Below are positions 17,287 to 25,637 of a DNA stretch of 64,000 nucleotides, piece by piece. The notes under the pieces were generated by a model that was given only the letters and a program-made list of their open reading frames with translations, did no database searches and was not told the DNA's origin. The translations under genes and the position numbers were made by a program. The DNA lies in contig NZ_AP023396.1 in the NCBI RefSeq assembly GCF_014466955.1, positions 3,472,001-3,536,000 on the forward strand. Direction: 5' to 3'. The stretch comes from Nocardia wallacei. Its GTDB lineage: Bacteria; Actinomycetota; Actinomycetes; Mycobacteriales; Mycobacteriaceae. The stretch's first letter is position 1, and each line of letters begins with the position of its first letter.

Positions 17287-20200
17287 TCAGACCGCCAGCC
17301 GCTCCTCGATGGCCGCGATGATCCGGGGCCGGAGTTCGGCCGCTGGGATCACCGCGTCCACCGAGCCGACCTCGACGGCGCGCTGGATGTTGTGCACGCG
17401 GTCGAACTCGGCCGCGACGTCACCCAGCTTCTCCGCCCGCACCGAGGAGCGGACCTCGTCGAGTTCCGCGGTGAGGGCCGCCCGCTCGGTACCGGTCGCG
17501 TTGGCCGCCCGTGTCTGCAGCTCCTGCACCCGCGCGTCGGCCGCCGTGCGCGTGTTGACCTCACCGGAGAACACGGCCGCCGCCGCCGGAGCGCCGCCGA
17601 GCACCGACGCGAACGAGCCCTCCAGCGCGAGCACGGTCATATTCGGGTTCAGCGCCTTGGAGAACACCACGAACGCGCCGCCGTGGTACCGCGAGATCAC
17701 GCAGAACACGATGGGGCCCTCGAAGTTCACGATGGCGCGGCCGATCTCGGCGCCGTACTCCAGCTGCAACTTGCGCATCGACTCCGGCGACCCGTCGAAG
17801 CCCGACAGGTTCGCCAGCACCACCAGCGGCCGGTTGCCGCTGGCCGCGTTGATCGCCCGCGCCGCCTTCTTCGACGACCGCGGGAACAGGGTGCCCGCGG
17901 TGTAGGTGTCGGGGCCGTCGGTGGACGGGAAGCCGCGCCGCGGAATGCTCTGCGACTCGATACCCAGCAGGCACACCGGGATACCGCCCAGATGCGCGTC
18001 CTGCACCACCGCGGTCTCCGCGTCGGCCATGCCCGCCCAGCGCTCCAGCACCGGGTGGTCCTGGTCGGACAGCGCGCGCATCACCGTGCGAATGTCGAAG
18101 GGCTTCTTGCGATCCGGATTGGCCGCGGAGAAGATCTGGCCGACGGTGGTGAAGTCGCTACCGGCCAGCACGTGCGGGAAGTCGGAGACGTCCCGGTCGA
18201 CCGGGTCGGCCGTCCGCGCACGCCGCGGCCCCTGCTCGCCGGGTGCGATGTAGGTGTGGTCGTAGTGCGACATCAGGATGTCGCGCGCCGCGGTCAGGTT
18301 CGGCGCCCAGTACTGCGCCTGCCCGTTCGGGCCCATCACGCGGTCGTAGCCGCCGATCCCGAAGTTGTCCTCCGCCGACACGCCGCCGGAGAAGTCCAGC
18401 GCCTGCTTGCCGGTGAGCACCATCGCCGAGTCCGGCGTCATGACCAGGATGCCCTTGGTGTGCATGAGCATGGTGGCCTCGGCGTTCCAGTACGGCTGCG
18501 CCCCGACGTTGATGCCCGCGACGACGATGTTGATCTCGCCGCCGGCCTGGGTGAACTCGACGATCCGCTTGAGCGCGGCCGCCACCCAGTCCATGTTCTC
18601 GGTACCGGACTTCATCGAGATCCGGGCGCCGGAGGACAGCGCGTACCACTCCAGCGGAACCTGTTCGCGCTCGGCCAGATCCAGCGCGGCGATCACCCGG
18701 CGGCACTCCGGCTCGGACAGCGCGCCCAGCGACTTGGTCGGGTCGCCGAGCAGCACCACCCGGGTGACGCCCTCCGGATACTGCTCGGTCGGCGTGGTGA
18801 CCATGCCCGCGACCATCGCCGCGGAGTTGTGGCCCTTGGGCCGGTCCACCGGCACCAGGGCGTGGTCGGCGTCGAGGTCGTACTCGGTGAACTCGCCGAG
18901 CAGCCCGGTCAGCTCGTAGGGGTACACGGTGTTGCGGCTGCCGGCGCGCAGCACCTTCTGCCGGTACTCGTCGATCGGCTCGACCGCCTCGTCGGTGCGC
19001 TTGCCGATGGTCACCGAGGTGCCGCCGGTGGCGTCGAAGGCGATGCGCACGGCGACCTTCACCAGCTCACCCGTCTTCGGGTCGCGCTGGCGGGCGATGA
19101 GCAGGATCTCCTCCAGCCCGGCGCCCGCGGTCGTCGGCACCACGCGGTCGACGATCGTCTCGAACTCGGCGGGGATGAGGTCGATCGGCGGCCAGATGTA
19201 CATCACGATGCGGTTGGTCTGGAACCGCTTGGCCGACGGCCGCAGCGACTGTGCCCGGCGGATCGAGTCGATGCAGGCGGCGACGGTGCTCTCCGCGGTC
19301 GGCAGCGCGAGCAGCCGGCCGTCGTGCTCGCGCAGCGCGGTGAGGTCGCGCACCTGCGCGAACGCCACGAGCCGCTCGTCGGCCGGATTCTCCTTGGCGA
19401 TGCACCGGAACAGGTACACCTCCTCGTCCGAGGACGGCAGCCGGGTCACGTCGAACTTGCGCAGCCGTTCCATCTGCATCCGCTGCGCGATGTAGGGGTG
19501 CAGGCCGCGGATCAGCCGCTCCTCGGCCATGCCGGTGGCGGTCGGGCGGAAGGTGAAGTGGTGGTGCATCACCGCGCCGCCGCTGCCCGCGACCGTGGCG
19601 GTGATCCGGTGCACCTGGTTCGGCAGCGTCTGCGTGCCGAGCACCTCGTGCAGCGCCGCCGCCATGGCGTCGAAGTCCTCGGGCTGCTTCTCCCAGGCGA
19701 GGTAGATGTCGGCCTCGATGGAGGCGGCGCCGCCGGCCAGTTCGGCCAGCCCGCGCAGCGCGGTGCCGAGCGCGTCGAAACGCACCGCGGCCGAGACCAG
19801 GCTCACGCCACGGCGTTCGGCGATGACGAAGTTGCAGCCGCCCGCCTCCCGGGCGCGCACGTCGGTGAGCCCCTTGTTGCCGTAGTACCGCCGGGTCAGC
19901 ACCTCCAGCATCACCGTGTTGTCGGCGCGGCCGCGCACCAGTCGCTGGCCGAGCAGCCGCACCAGCGGCTCGGTGCTGCGCACCATCTCGGCGACGCGAT
20001 CGCCGCGGTCGGCGGCGTCGGGGTGAGTGTCCAAGTGCCGCAGGTGCTTTCGCACGGTGGTGTAGACCCGGGCGCGGTTGCGCCGCAGCAGCGGCTGGCC
20101 GAACCAGGCGTACACCACGCCGCGGGTGAGGTCGGCGATCACCGGGAAGCGCACCTGGGTCGCCGCCACCAGCCGCTCCAGCGCCAGGCCGACCGGCTCG

Positions 20201-22743
20201 CGCAGCGCGCGGTCCGGCACCGGCTCGCGCAGCCACTCCCGCAGCAGCGTGGTGACCACCGTGACGGTGTCGGACGGCCGCTGCTGGGCGAGGAAGATGC
20301 GGAACACCGCGGCCTCGAGGTCCGGGGTGCGGTCCAGTTCGGTGATGCCGTAGTGCTCGAGCGCCTTGGCCAGCTTGCCCTGGTAGGACTCCGACAGCCC
20401 GGCCCGCTCCACATCGAGGCTCTGCAGGTAGGTGTGGAAGTACTCGCGGGCGCTGTGCACGTGGCCGGGGCCGCCGTCGTCGTCCCACGAGCGGTTGTGG
20501 CTCAGCTCGGCGAGATCGGCGAAGACCTGCAGCAGTTCGAGTTCCTCGGCCAGCGGCCGCCGGTTGTCGGCGATGGCCGCCCGGCGCGCGGTGAGGTAGT
20601 CGTCGAGCACGCGGCGCTCGTCGTGCGGGTCGACGTCGAAGCCGAGGAACAGGCTGCGCAGATCCTGCAGTCCGCGGGTCAGCCGCACGTGCGGCACGTG
20701 CGCCGGTTCGCCGGGCAGGTCGAGTTCGACCGTCTCGGCCGGGCCCGCGTCGGCGGCCTCGGCGTCGTCGGTGAGCGGCTCCAGGCGCAGCAGCGGCGCG
20801 CCGGTCTCCACCTGGGTGCCGACCGAGACCCCGCATTCCTTGAGCCGGGCCCGGAACGGCGCGCGCAGCACCGTTTCCATCTTCATGCTCTCCAGCACCA
20901 GGACCGGGGCGCCGGCCTCCACCTCGGCGCCGACCTCCAGCGGCGTGGCGACGACCAGCGCGGGGGCGGGGGAGCGGACCACGCCGCCCTCGTCGCGGCT
21001 GATCCGGTGCGTCACACCGTCGACGTCGACGACGTGGATCGGGCCGTGCGTGCCCGTGGTCAGGCGGTATCGCACGCCGTTGACCACGATCTGACCGGTG
21101 TGCCGGTCGAACCGCTCCAGGTCGACATCGGCGGTGCGCAGATCGGCGCCCGCCTCGATGCCGATGCGGAATCGGTGCGCGCCGATGCGGGCGACCCGCA
21201 CCCGGTAGCCGACGCCGCGCAGCTTCAGATCCAGCGGCCGCCCGCTCTCGTGCTGCACCTGCGGCCGCCCGCCGGACGCCGTGGACAGCAGCCGCTGCCG
21301 CTCGACGCCCTCTTCCTCCTCGTAGGCGTCGATGGCCGCCGCGGCCAGCGCGATCGCCGAATTGCGGTGCGAGACAAGGCGACCCTCGGCGCGCACGCGG
21401 TCGATCCAGCCGGTGTCGGCGCTGGCGTCGATGACCTCGGGCTGGTTGAGCAGGTCGAGCACGAAGCTCTTGTTCGTCGCGCCGCCCTCGATGACGACCC
21501 GGGTCTGGGCCACCGCCCGGCGCAGGCGGCCCAGCGCCTGGTCCCGGTCGCGGCCGTAGGCGATGATCTTGGCGATCATCGAGTCGAAGTCGGCGGGGAT
21601 GGTGTCGCCCTCGCTGACGCCGGTGTCGATGCGGATGCCCGGACCGGCGGGCAGGTCCAGCCGCGCGATGCGGCCGGGCGCGGGAGCGAAATCGCGATCG
21701 GGGTCCTCGGCGTTGAGGCGGGCCTCGATGGCGTGCCCGCGCTCGGCCGGGGGCTCACCCTCCAGGCGGCCGCCCGAGGCCACGTGCAGCTGCGCCCGGA
21801 CCAGGTCGAAACCGGTGGTGCACTCCGTGATCGGGTGCTCGACCTGCAGGCGCGTGTTGACCTCGAGGAAGGCGAACAACTCGTCGCCGGGGTGATACAG
21901 GAATTCGACCGTCGCCGCGCCGCGATAGCCCACCGCGACGGCCAGCCGCTCGGCCGACGCCTTGAGCTCGGCCGCCTGCTCGGGCCGCAGCACCGGCGAG
22001 GCCGACTCCTCGATGATCTTCTGATTGCGCCGCTGCACCGAGCAGTCCCGGACGCCGAGCGCCCACGCGGTGCCCTGGCCGTCGGCGATCACCTGGACCT
22101 CGACGTGCCGGGCGCCGGTCACCAGCCGCTCCAGGAACACCACGCCGCTGCCGAACGCGCGGGCGGCCTCCTGGCGGGTGCGCTCGTAGGCGTCGACCAG
22201 GTCGTCGGCGTTGGTGACCACGCGGATGCCGCGCCCGCCGCCGCCCGCGGTGGCCTTGAGCATCAGCGGGTAGCCGATCTCGGCCGCGGCCGTCAGCGCC
22301 GCCTCGACGGTCTCGACGGGGCCGCGGCTCCACGGCGCGACCGGCACGCCGACCTCCTCGGCGAGCAGCTTCGCGCCGATCTTGTCGCCGAGCTTGCGCA
22401 TGGCCTCGGGGTCGGGACCGATGAAGGTGATGCCGATCTGCTCGCACAGTTCGGCGAACGCCGGATCCTCCGCGACGAAACCCCAGCCGACCCAGGCGGC
22501 GTCGGCCTCCGTGGTCACCAGGGCCTGTTCCAGCGCCTTCAGGTCCAGGTACGGGCGGGCGGACGCCGGACCGAGGTCGTAGGCGATGTCGGCCTCCCGC
22601 ACGAACGTCGCGTTCCGATCGACATCGGTGTGCAGGGCGACGGTTTCGATCCGTTGCCCGGTCTCCGCGGCCAGATCTCGGACGGCGTGGATGAGGCGCA
22701 TGGCAGCCTCTCCCCGGTTCACGACGGCGATGCGGCTGAACAC
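17287..22743 (-). CDS. Single-chain acyl-CoA (acetyl/propionyl-CoA) carboxylase with eukaryote-like central region
   Basis: One 1818-residue chain carries every step of biotin-dependent acyl-CoA carboxylation. Biotin carboxylase with ATP-grasp fold fills about residues 1-450. The biotin carrier domain has ESMKMETV with the biotinylated lysine near 620. A central region of about 600 residues follows, then the carboxyltransferase (about 1265-1818). The central part includes RKFDVTRLPSSDEEVYLFRC and KENPADERLVAFAQVRDLT, strongly resembling the ACC-central region of eukaryotic acetyl-CoA carboxylases, which ordinary multi-subunit bacterial enzymes lack. The product would be malonyl- or methylmalonyl-type CoA for fatty or mycolic acid synthesis; the acyl preference is open. 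The start is GTG at 22741-22743 with AAAGGAG upstream. Confidence 0.9.
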   Translation of the reverse strand: MFSRIAVVNRGEAAMRLIHAVRDLAAETGQRIETVALHTDVDRNATFVREADIAYDLGPASARPYLDLKALEQALVTTEADAAWVGWGFVAEDPAFAELCEQIGITFIGPDPEAMRKLGDKIGAKLLAEEVGVPVAPWSRGPVETVEAALTAAAEIGYPLMLKATAGGGGRGIRVVTNADDLVDAYERTRQEAARAFGSGVVFLERLVTGARHVEVQVIADGQGTAWALGVRDCSVQRRNQKIIEESASPVLRPEQAAELKASAERLAVAVGYRGAATVEFLYHPGDELFAFLEVNTRLQVEHPITECTTGFDLVRAQLHVASGGRLEGEPPAERGHAIEARLNAEDPDRDFAPAPGRIARLDLPAGPGIRIDTGVSEGDTIPADFDSMIAKIIAYGRDRDQALGRLRRAVAQTRVVIEGGATNKSFVLDLLNQPEVIDASADTGWIDRVRAEGRLVSHRNSAIALAAAAIDAYEEEEGVERQRLLSTASGGRPQVQHESGRPLDLKLRGVGYRVRVARIGAHRFRIGIEAGADLRTADVDLERFDRHTGQIVVNGVRYRLTTGTHGPIHVVDVDGVTHRISRDEGGVVRSPAPALVVATPLEVGAEVEAGAPVLVLESMKMETVLRAPFRARLKECGVSVGTQVETGAPLLRLEPLTDDAEAADAGPAETVELDLPGEPAHVPHVRLTRGLQDLRSLFLGFDVDPHDERRVLDDYLTARRAAIADNRRPLAEELELLQVFADLAELSHNRSWDDDGGPGHVHSAREYFHTYLQSLDVERAGLSESYQGKLAKALEHYGITELDRTPDLEAAVFRIFLAQQRPSDTVTVVTTLLREWLREPVPDRALREPVGLALERLVAATQVRFPVIADLTRGVVYAWFGQPLLRRNRARVYTTVRKHLRHLDTHPDAADRGDRVAEMVRSTEPLVRLLGQRLVRGRADNTVMLEVLTRRYYGNKGLTDVRAREAGGCNFVIAERRGVSLVSAAVRFDALGTALRGLAELAGGAASIEADIYLAWEKQPEDFDAMAAALHEVLGTQTLPNQVHRITATVAGSGGAVMHHHFTFRPTATGMAEERLIRGLHPYIAQRMQMERLRKFDVTRLPSSDEEVYLFRCIAKENPADERLVAFAQVRDLTALREHDGRLLALPTAESTVAACIDSIRRAQSLRPSAKRFQTNRIVMYIWPPIDLIPAEFETIVDRVVPTTAGAGLEEILLIARQRDPKTGELVKVAVRIAFDATGGTSVTIGKRTDEAVEPIDEYRQKVLRAGSRNTVYPYELTGLLGEFTEYDLDADHALVPVDRPKGHNSAAMVAGMVTTPTEQYPEGVTRVVLLGDPTKSLGALSEPECRRVIAALDLAEREQVPLEWYALSSGARISMKSGTENMDWVAAALKRIVEFTQAGGEINIVVAGINVGAQPYWNAEATMLMHTKGILVMTPDSAMVLTGKQALDFSGGVSAEDNFGIGGYDRVMGPNGQAQYWAPNLTAARDILMSHYDHTYIAPGEQGPRRARTADPVDRDVSDFPHVLAGSDFTTVGQIFSAANPDRKKPFDIRTVMRALSDQDHPVLERWAGMADAETAVVQDAHLGGIPVCLLGIESQSIPRRGFPSTDGPDTYTAGTLFPRSSKKAARAINAASGNRPLVVLANLSGFDGSPESMRKLQLEYGAEIGRAIVNFEGPIVFCVISRYHGGAFVVFSKALNPNMTVLALEGSFASVLGGAPAAAAVFSGEVNTRTAADARVQELQTRAANATGTERAALTAELDEVRSSVRAEKLGDVAAEFDRVHNIQRAVEVGSVDAVIPAAELRPRIIAAIEERLAV

Positions 22744-22853
22744 TCGCCAGCTCCTTTCACTTCTTTGCTAGGGCCCGGTCGGGCGCGGGGTTACGACTGC
22801 CGGTCCCGCGTAGTCTGCACCTATATCACGCCCAGGTACACCGCGTGTGCGGG

Positions 22854-23164
22854 TTACTCACGCGTAGTGCGGATAACAATGTCCGCGGGGTCGGTCTTGC
22901 GCGCGGTGATCCGGATCCCGGGCTCGCCCGCGATGCGTTCGACCAAATGTCGGTCAGCGCGTCCACGTCGGTGGCGCGCGTGGCGGTCAGGACTCTGAAC
23001 ACCGCGGCCCCGCCGATCGCCGCCGGCTCGAGGCCCGCGTCCGAGGCCGCCGACCGGACGGTCCGGATGCAGGTCGCCGTGGTCTCCGAGATCCGCCTCG
23101 CCGAGATCGGTGACCGCCGCCCCGCCGCGAGCTGCGTGCCGTTGTCGTCCGGTTGCTCTCCCGC
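22854..23164 (-). pseudogene. Small frameshifted gene between mftE and the carboxylase gene
   Basis: No single frame gives a convincing protein here, but two frames with strong high-GC3 coding character join. From about 23164 to 22950 one minus-strand frame reads smoothly, including EPAAIGGAAVFRVLTATRAT. From about 22945 to the TAA at 22854-22856 a second frame continues with VERIAGEPGIRITARKTDP. A one-base change near 22940-22950 (GACCAAATGT on the plus strand) would join them into one protein of about 100 residues. Either the gene is broken or there is a sequencing error. No ATG or GTG start is evident after the in-frame TAG at 23165-23167. I do not recognise the family. Confidence 0.5.
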
Positions 23165-23232
23165 CTACGCGGGCCGCGCGCTGCACGGCGCGACCGGCTG
23201 ACCGGCCGCTGGCTCGCGTGCAGGGCCGAAGG

Positions 23233-23937
23233 TCATTTCGTGGCGGTGGCCGGGGGCGGGAAACGCTGTGCAACACAGTCGATCAGTGCGGCCGCCCAGG
23301 TGCCGAGCTGCCGATCACCGTCGGCGGCGGTGGCCCGGGTCGGGTCACCCAGCACGCCGTTCGCGCTGACGGCCGCCAAGCCGCCGCGGCGCAGGCGGTC
23401 GATGAGATCCGGCAGCGGATCGGTATTGCCGCGCACGGCATGTCGCAGGGCGACGGTATCGGGCCGGAGCCGCAGCATGACGGAGGTCTCCGCATGCCCC
23501 GCGTGGCTGTCGTCCGGACGTCCCGACGGTGACCAGGCCAGCACCGGCCGCCCCTCCGCACGCAACCTCCGCACGGCGGCGCGCAACGGGACCAGGTTCC
23601 CGCCGTGCCCGTTGACCAGGACCACCCCCGCGAAATCGGCAGCGCCCCGGACGAGTTCGACCAGCAGCAGTTCGAGCGCCTCCTGCCCGATCGACACAGT
23701 CCCGGCGAATCCGGCATGCTCCCCGCTGGATCCGTACGCGACAGCGGGCCCCACCACCACCTCCTCCGGCATCGCCGCCGCCAGCCGACGGCACAACTCA
23801 CTCGCGATCACGGTATCGGTCCCCACCGGAAGATGCGGCCCGTGCTGCTCGGTCGCCCCGAGCGGCACGGCCAGCAACGTGTGGCGCGCCCGCTCGGCCA
23901 CCATCGGAGAACGAAGCTCATCCAGCCGCGTCACCAC
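23233..23937 (-). CDS. mftE: Mycofactocin precursor peptide peptidase MftE
   Basis: This 234-residue creatininase-family metallopeptidase keeps the expected metal-binding and catalytic motifs: PLGATEQHGPHLPVGTDT, GSSGEHAGFAGTVSIG, LVNGHGGN and HAGHAETS. In mycofactocin synthesis MftE cleaves the MftC-modified MftA to release the C-terminal valine-tyramine-derived dipeptide (AHDP). Tandem GTG codons (23937 and 23934) follow a GGAG sequence; the second has the better spacing. It is the last mft gene of the operon, 78 bases behind mftF. Its creatininase-like size and its place in a full mft set make the assignment firm. Confidence 0.93.
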   Translation of the reverse strand: MVTRLDELRSPMVAERARHTLLAVPLGATEQHGPHLPVGTDTVIASELCRRLAAAMPEEVVVGPAVAYGSSGEHAGFAGTVSIGQEALELLLVELVRGAADFAGVVLVNGHGGNLVPLRAAVRRLRAEGRPVLAWSPSGRPDDSHAGHAETSVMLRLRPDTVALRHAVRGNTDPLPDLIDRLRRGGLAAVSANGVLGDPTRATAADGDRQLGTWAAALIDCVAQRFPPPATATK

Positions 23938-24015
23938 TGCTCCGTCCTCGCGACGACTCCGGCGGCGGTGCGGCGACCGCGCGAGCGATACGCGGCGAAG
24001 CTGGTCGAGGGTTGT

Positions 24016-25551
24016 TCACGGCCGCTGTCCCGTCCGTTCCCGGCGCACGCGCGGCAGCAGCGGCGCCATGGTGCGATGCCGCAGGCAGCCCGCCCAGACG
24101 CCCAGGCCGTAGGCGAGTTCGTCGCCCAAACGCACTGTGACGTCGGTGTTTTCGAGCAGTGATTCCATCGCGGCGACGAGGGCGGCGGCCCGCAGTACCC
24201 GTCTGCCGCGGGGCCCGCAGAGCGCGAGCGGCCACCATGTGCGGCGCACGGTGTCGGCGAGTTGCCGCGCGAGGCGCAGCTGAGCGGCCGCGGCGAGCGG
24301 GACGGCGGTCGTCACGGGAACGCCGCGGCGTCGCAGCCGCTCCGCCGACCGCGCGACGGTCAGCGCGGCCGGAAGTATCGCCGCCGCGAAATGCCCGGAC
24401 AGCAGCAGCGCCGCCGTTGCCACGGCACCGGCCGGAAGCTGTGCGGCCGGAAGGAGTCCGGGATGCCGGAGGGCGAGCGGGGCGGCCGAGGTGCCGTAGC
24501 CGAAACGCTGCCGCAGAAACGCACCGACACTGCCCCGTGGTTCGTGGTGCACGATCGACAACGGCTGATAGCGCACCGTACAGCCCGCGTCGACCAATCG
24601 CCAGACCAGGTCGACATCCTCACCGAACCGCAGCGCCTCATCGAAACCGCCCACCGCGCACAGTGTCTCGGCGCGCACGACGAGCGCCGCGCCGGGCACG
24701 TACCGAACTCGCCCGTCCGGCCGGACGGTGGCCGGTTCGGGCCCCATATCGAGCGCCGAACGCTGCGCCTCGTACTCGCCGACCGGGCCGCCGCGCAGCG
24801 ACACCACCCGCGGTGCGACGGCGGCCACGGCCGGATCGTCGAACAGCGGAACGGCATGGTCCAACCACCCCGGCGCGGGAACCACATCGGAATCGAGGAA
24901 TGCGATCAGCGGCGTGGTGGCGCGCCGCCATCCCGCGTTGCGCGCGGCGGCCGGACCACGTGCGCGGTCATGGCGGACCAGAGTCACCCGCGAGCTGTCG
25001 TCGATGCCGGCCCGAGTCTCCTCTCCCGGGGTCGCGGCTGTCGACGTGAAGGGCTCGCGGGGAACGGGATCGCGCATCGTGCTGCCGGTGGAATCCGTGA
25101 CCGGAGTGTGATCGCCGACGGAGACAGCGATCCGGGCCGCGCTGCTCGTGGTGGCGGCCGGTGTGGGGGAGGCGTCGCGGGTGGTGCCGGTCGCGGCGGT
25201 GGTGATCGGCGATGCGGAGCCGTCGTCGACGACGATCCGGGTCGTGACAGCTCTGGTCGCGGCGAGCAGGCGGGTCAGGCCGTGCGGGTTGTCGCGAACC
25301 GGAACCACAAGTGTCACAAGGGATGCGGGGGAGTCGGCGGGTTCCGCGATCGGGTGCAGGATCCCGGCGTCGAGGAGTTTGCGAGCCAGGGCGCGCGCGG
25401 TGGCGGTGGCGGCGACGGGCTCGCCGGTCAGCCACGTGTCGAGCAGGCGCGTGCCCGCGGCCCCCAGGCGTAGCAGGCGGGCCGGTGCGCCGCCGAGGAG
25501 CAGGCGGCCGTTCTCGAAGCGCCGGACACCGGGATCCAGCCGCACCCTCAT
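24016..25551 (-). CDS. mftF: Mycofactocin glycosyltransferase MftF, with an unusual insertion
   Basis: A 511-residue GT2-family glycosyltransferase. The N-terminal roughly 75 residues contain a small peptide-binding-like domain; the GT-A domain then begins with LVTLVVPVRDNPHGL and RIVVDDGSA. The donor/metal motif is FLDSDVVPAPGWL and the acceptor-side acid motif is FGEDVDLVWR. C-terminal hydrophobic helices (about 385-430) suggest membrane association. MftF adds the beta-1,4-glucan chain to premycofactocin. The odd point is that residues of about 114-186, right after the VVDDGSA nucleotide-binding loop, form a Thr/Ser/Ala/Pro-rich insertion of about 70 residues absent from the usual layout, which would place VTLVRHD directly after that loop. 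The ATG overlaps a small upstream ORF by 4 bases. Confidence 0.93.
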   Translation of the reverse strand: MRVRLDPGVRRFENGRLLLGGAPARLLRLGAAGTRLLDTWLTGEPVAATATARALARKLLDAGILHPIAEPADSPASLVTLVVPVRDNPHGLTRLLAATRAVTTRIVVDDGSASPITTAATGTTRDASPTPAATTSSAARIAVSVGDHTPVTDSTGSTMRDPVPREPFTSTAATPGEETRAGIDDSSRVTLVRHDRARGPAAARNAGWRRATTPLIAFLDSDVVPAPGWLDHAVPLFDDPAVAAVAPRVVSLRGGPVGEYEAQRSALDMGPEPATVRPDGRVRYVPGAALVVRAETLCAVGGFDEALRFGEDVDLVWRLVDAGCTVRYQPLSIVHHEPRGSVGAFLRQRFGYGTSAAPLALRHPGLLPAAQLPAGAVATAALLLSGHFAAAILPAALTVARSAERLRRRGVPVTTAVPLAAAAQLRLARQLADTVRRTWWPLALCGPRGRRVLRAAALVAAMESLLENTDVTVRLGDELAYGLGVWAGCLRHRTMAPLLPRVRRERTGQRP

Positions 25552-25637
25552 GGCCGGAATCGCCGGTCGGCGTGCACGGCACCGCCTGTGCGGCAGGCGA
25601 ATTCGGGCGCGCTGCGGGCGATTCGCGCGTCGGACAT
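25548..25637 (-). CDS. 29-codon small ORF coupled to mftD and mftF
   Basis: The ATG at 25635-25637 shares a base with the mftD stop codon (TGATG), and the TGA at 25548-25550 overlaps the mftF ATG (ATGA), so the frame fills the gap exactly. It encodes a 29-residue basic peptide starting MSDARIARSAPEF and ending HADRRFRP, with one Cys. I know of no family. Perfect start/stop overlap at both ends argues that ribosomes pass through it. It may be a real micropeptide, or simply a device that couples mftF translation to mftD. Confidence 0.45.
   Translation of the reverse strand: MSDARIARSAPEFACRTGGAVHADRRFRP

Noticed and set aside
13075..22998. A very long plus-strand open frame (3307 codons) across the NRPS and carboxylase genes
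   Set aside because: It is antisense to two well-recognised genes, has Gly/Arg/His-rich composition and no domains; long antisense frames are an artefact of high GC content.
23938..24019. A GTG-started frame overlapping the mftF stop in the gap before mftE
   Set aside because: It runs past the mftE start out of frame and has poor codon character; the gap is better explained as a short leader with an mftE ribosome-binding site.
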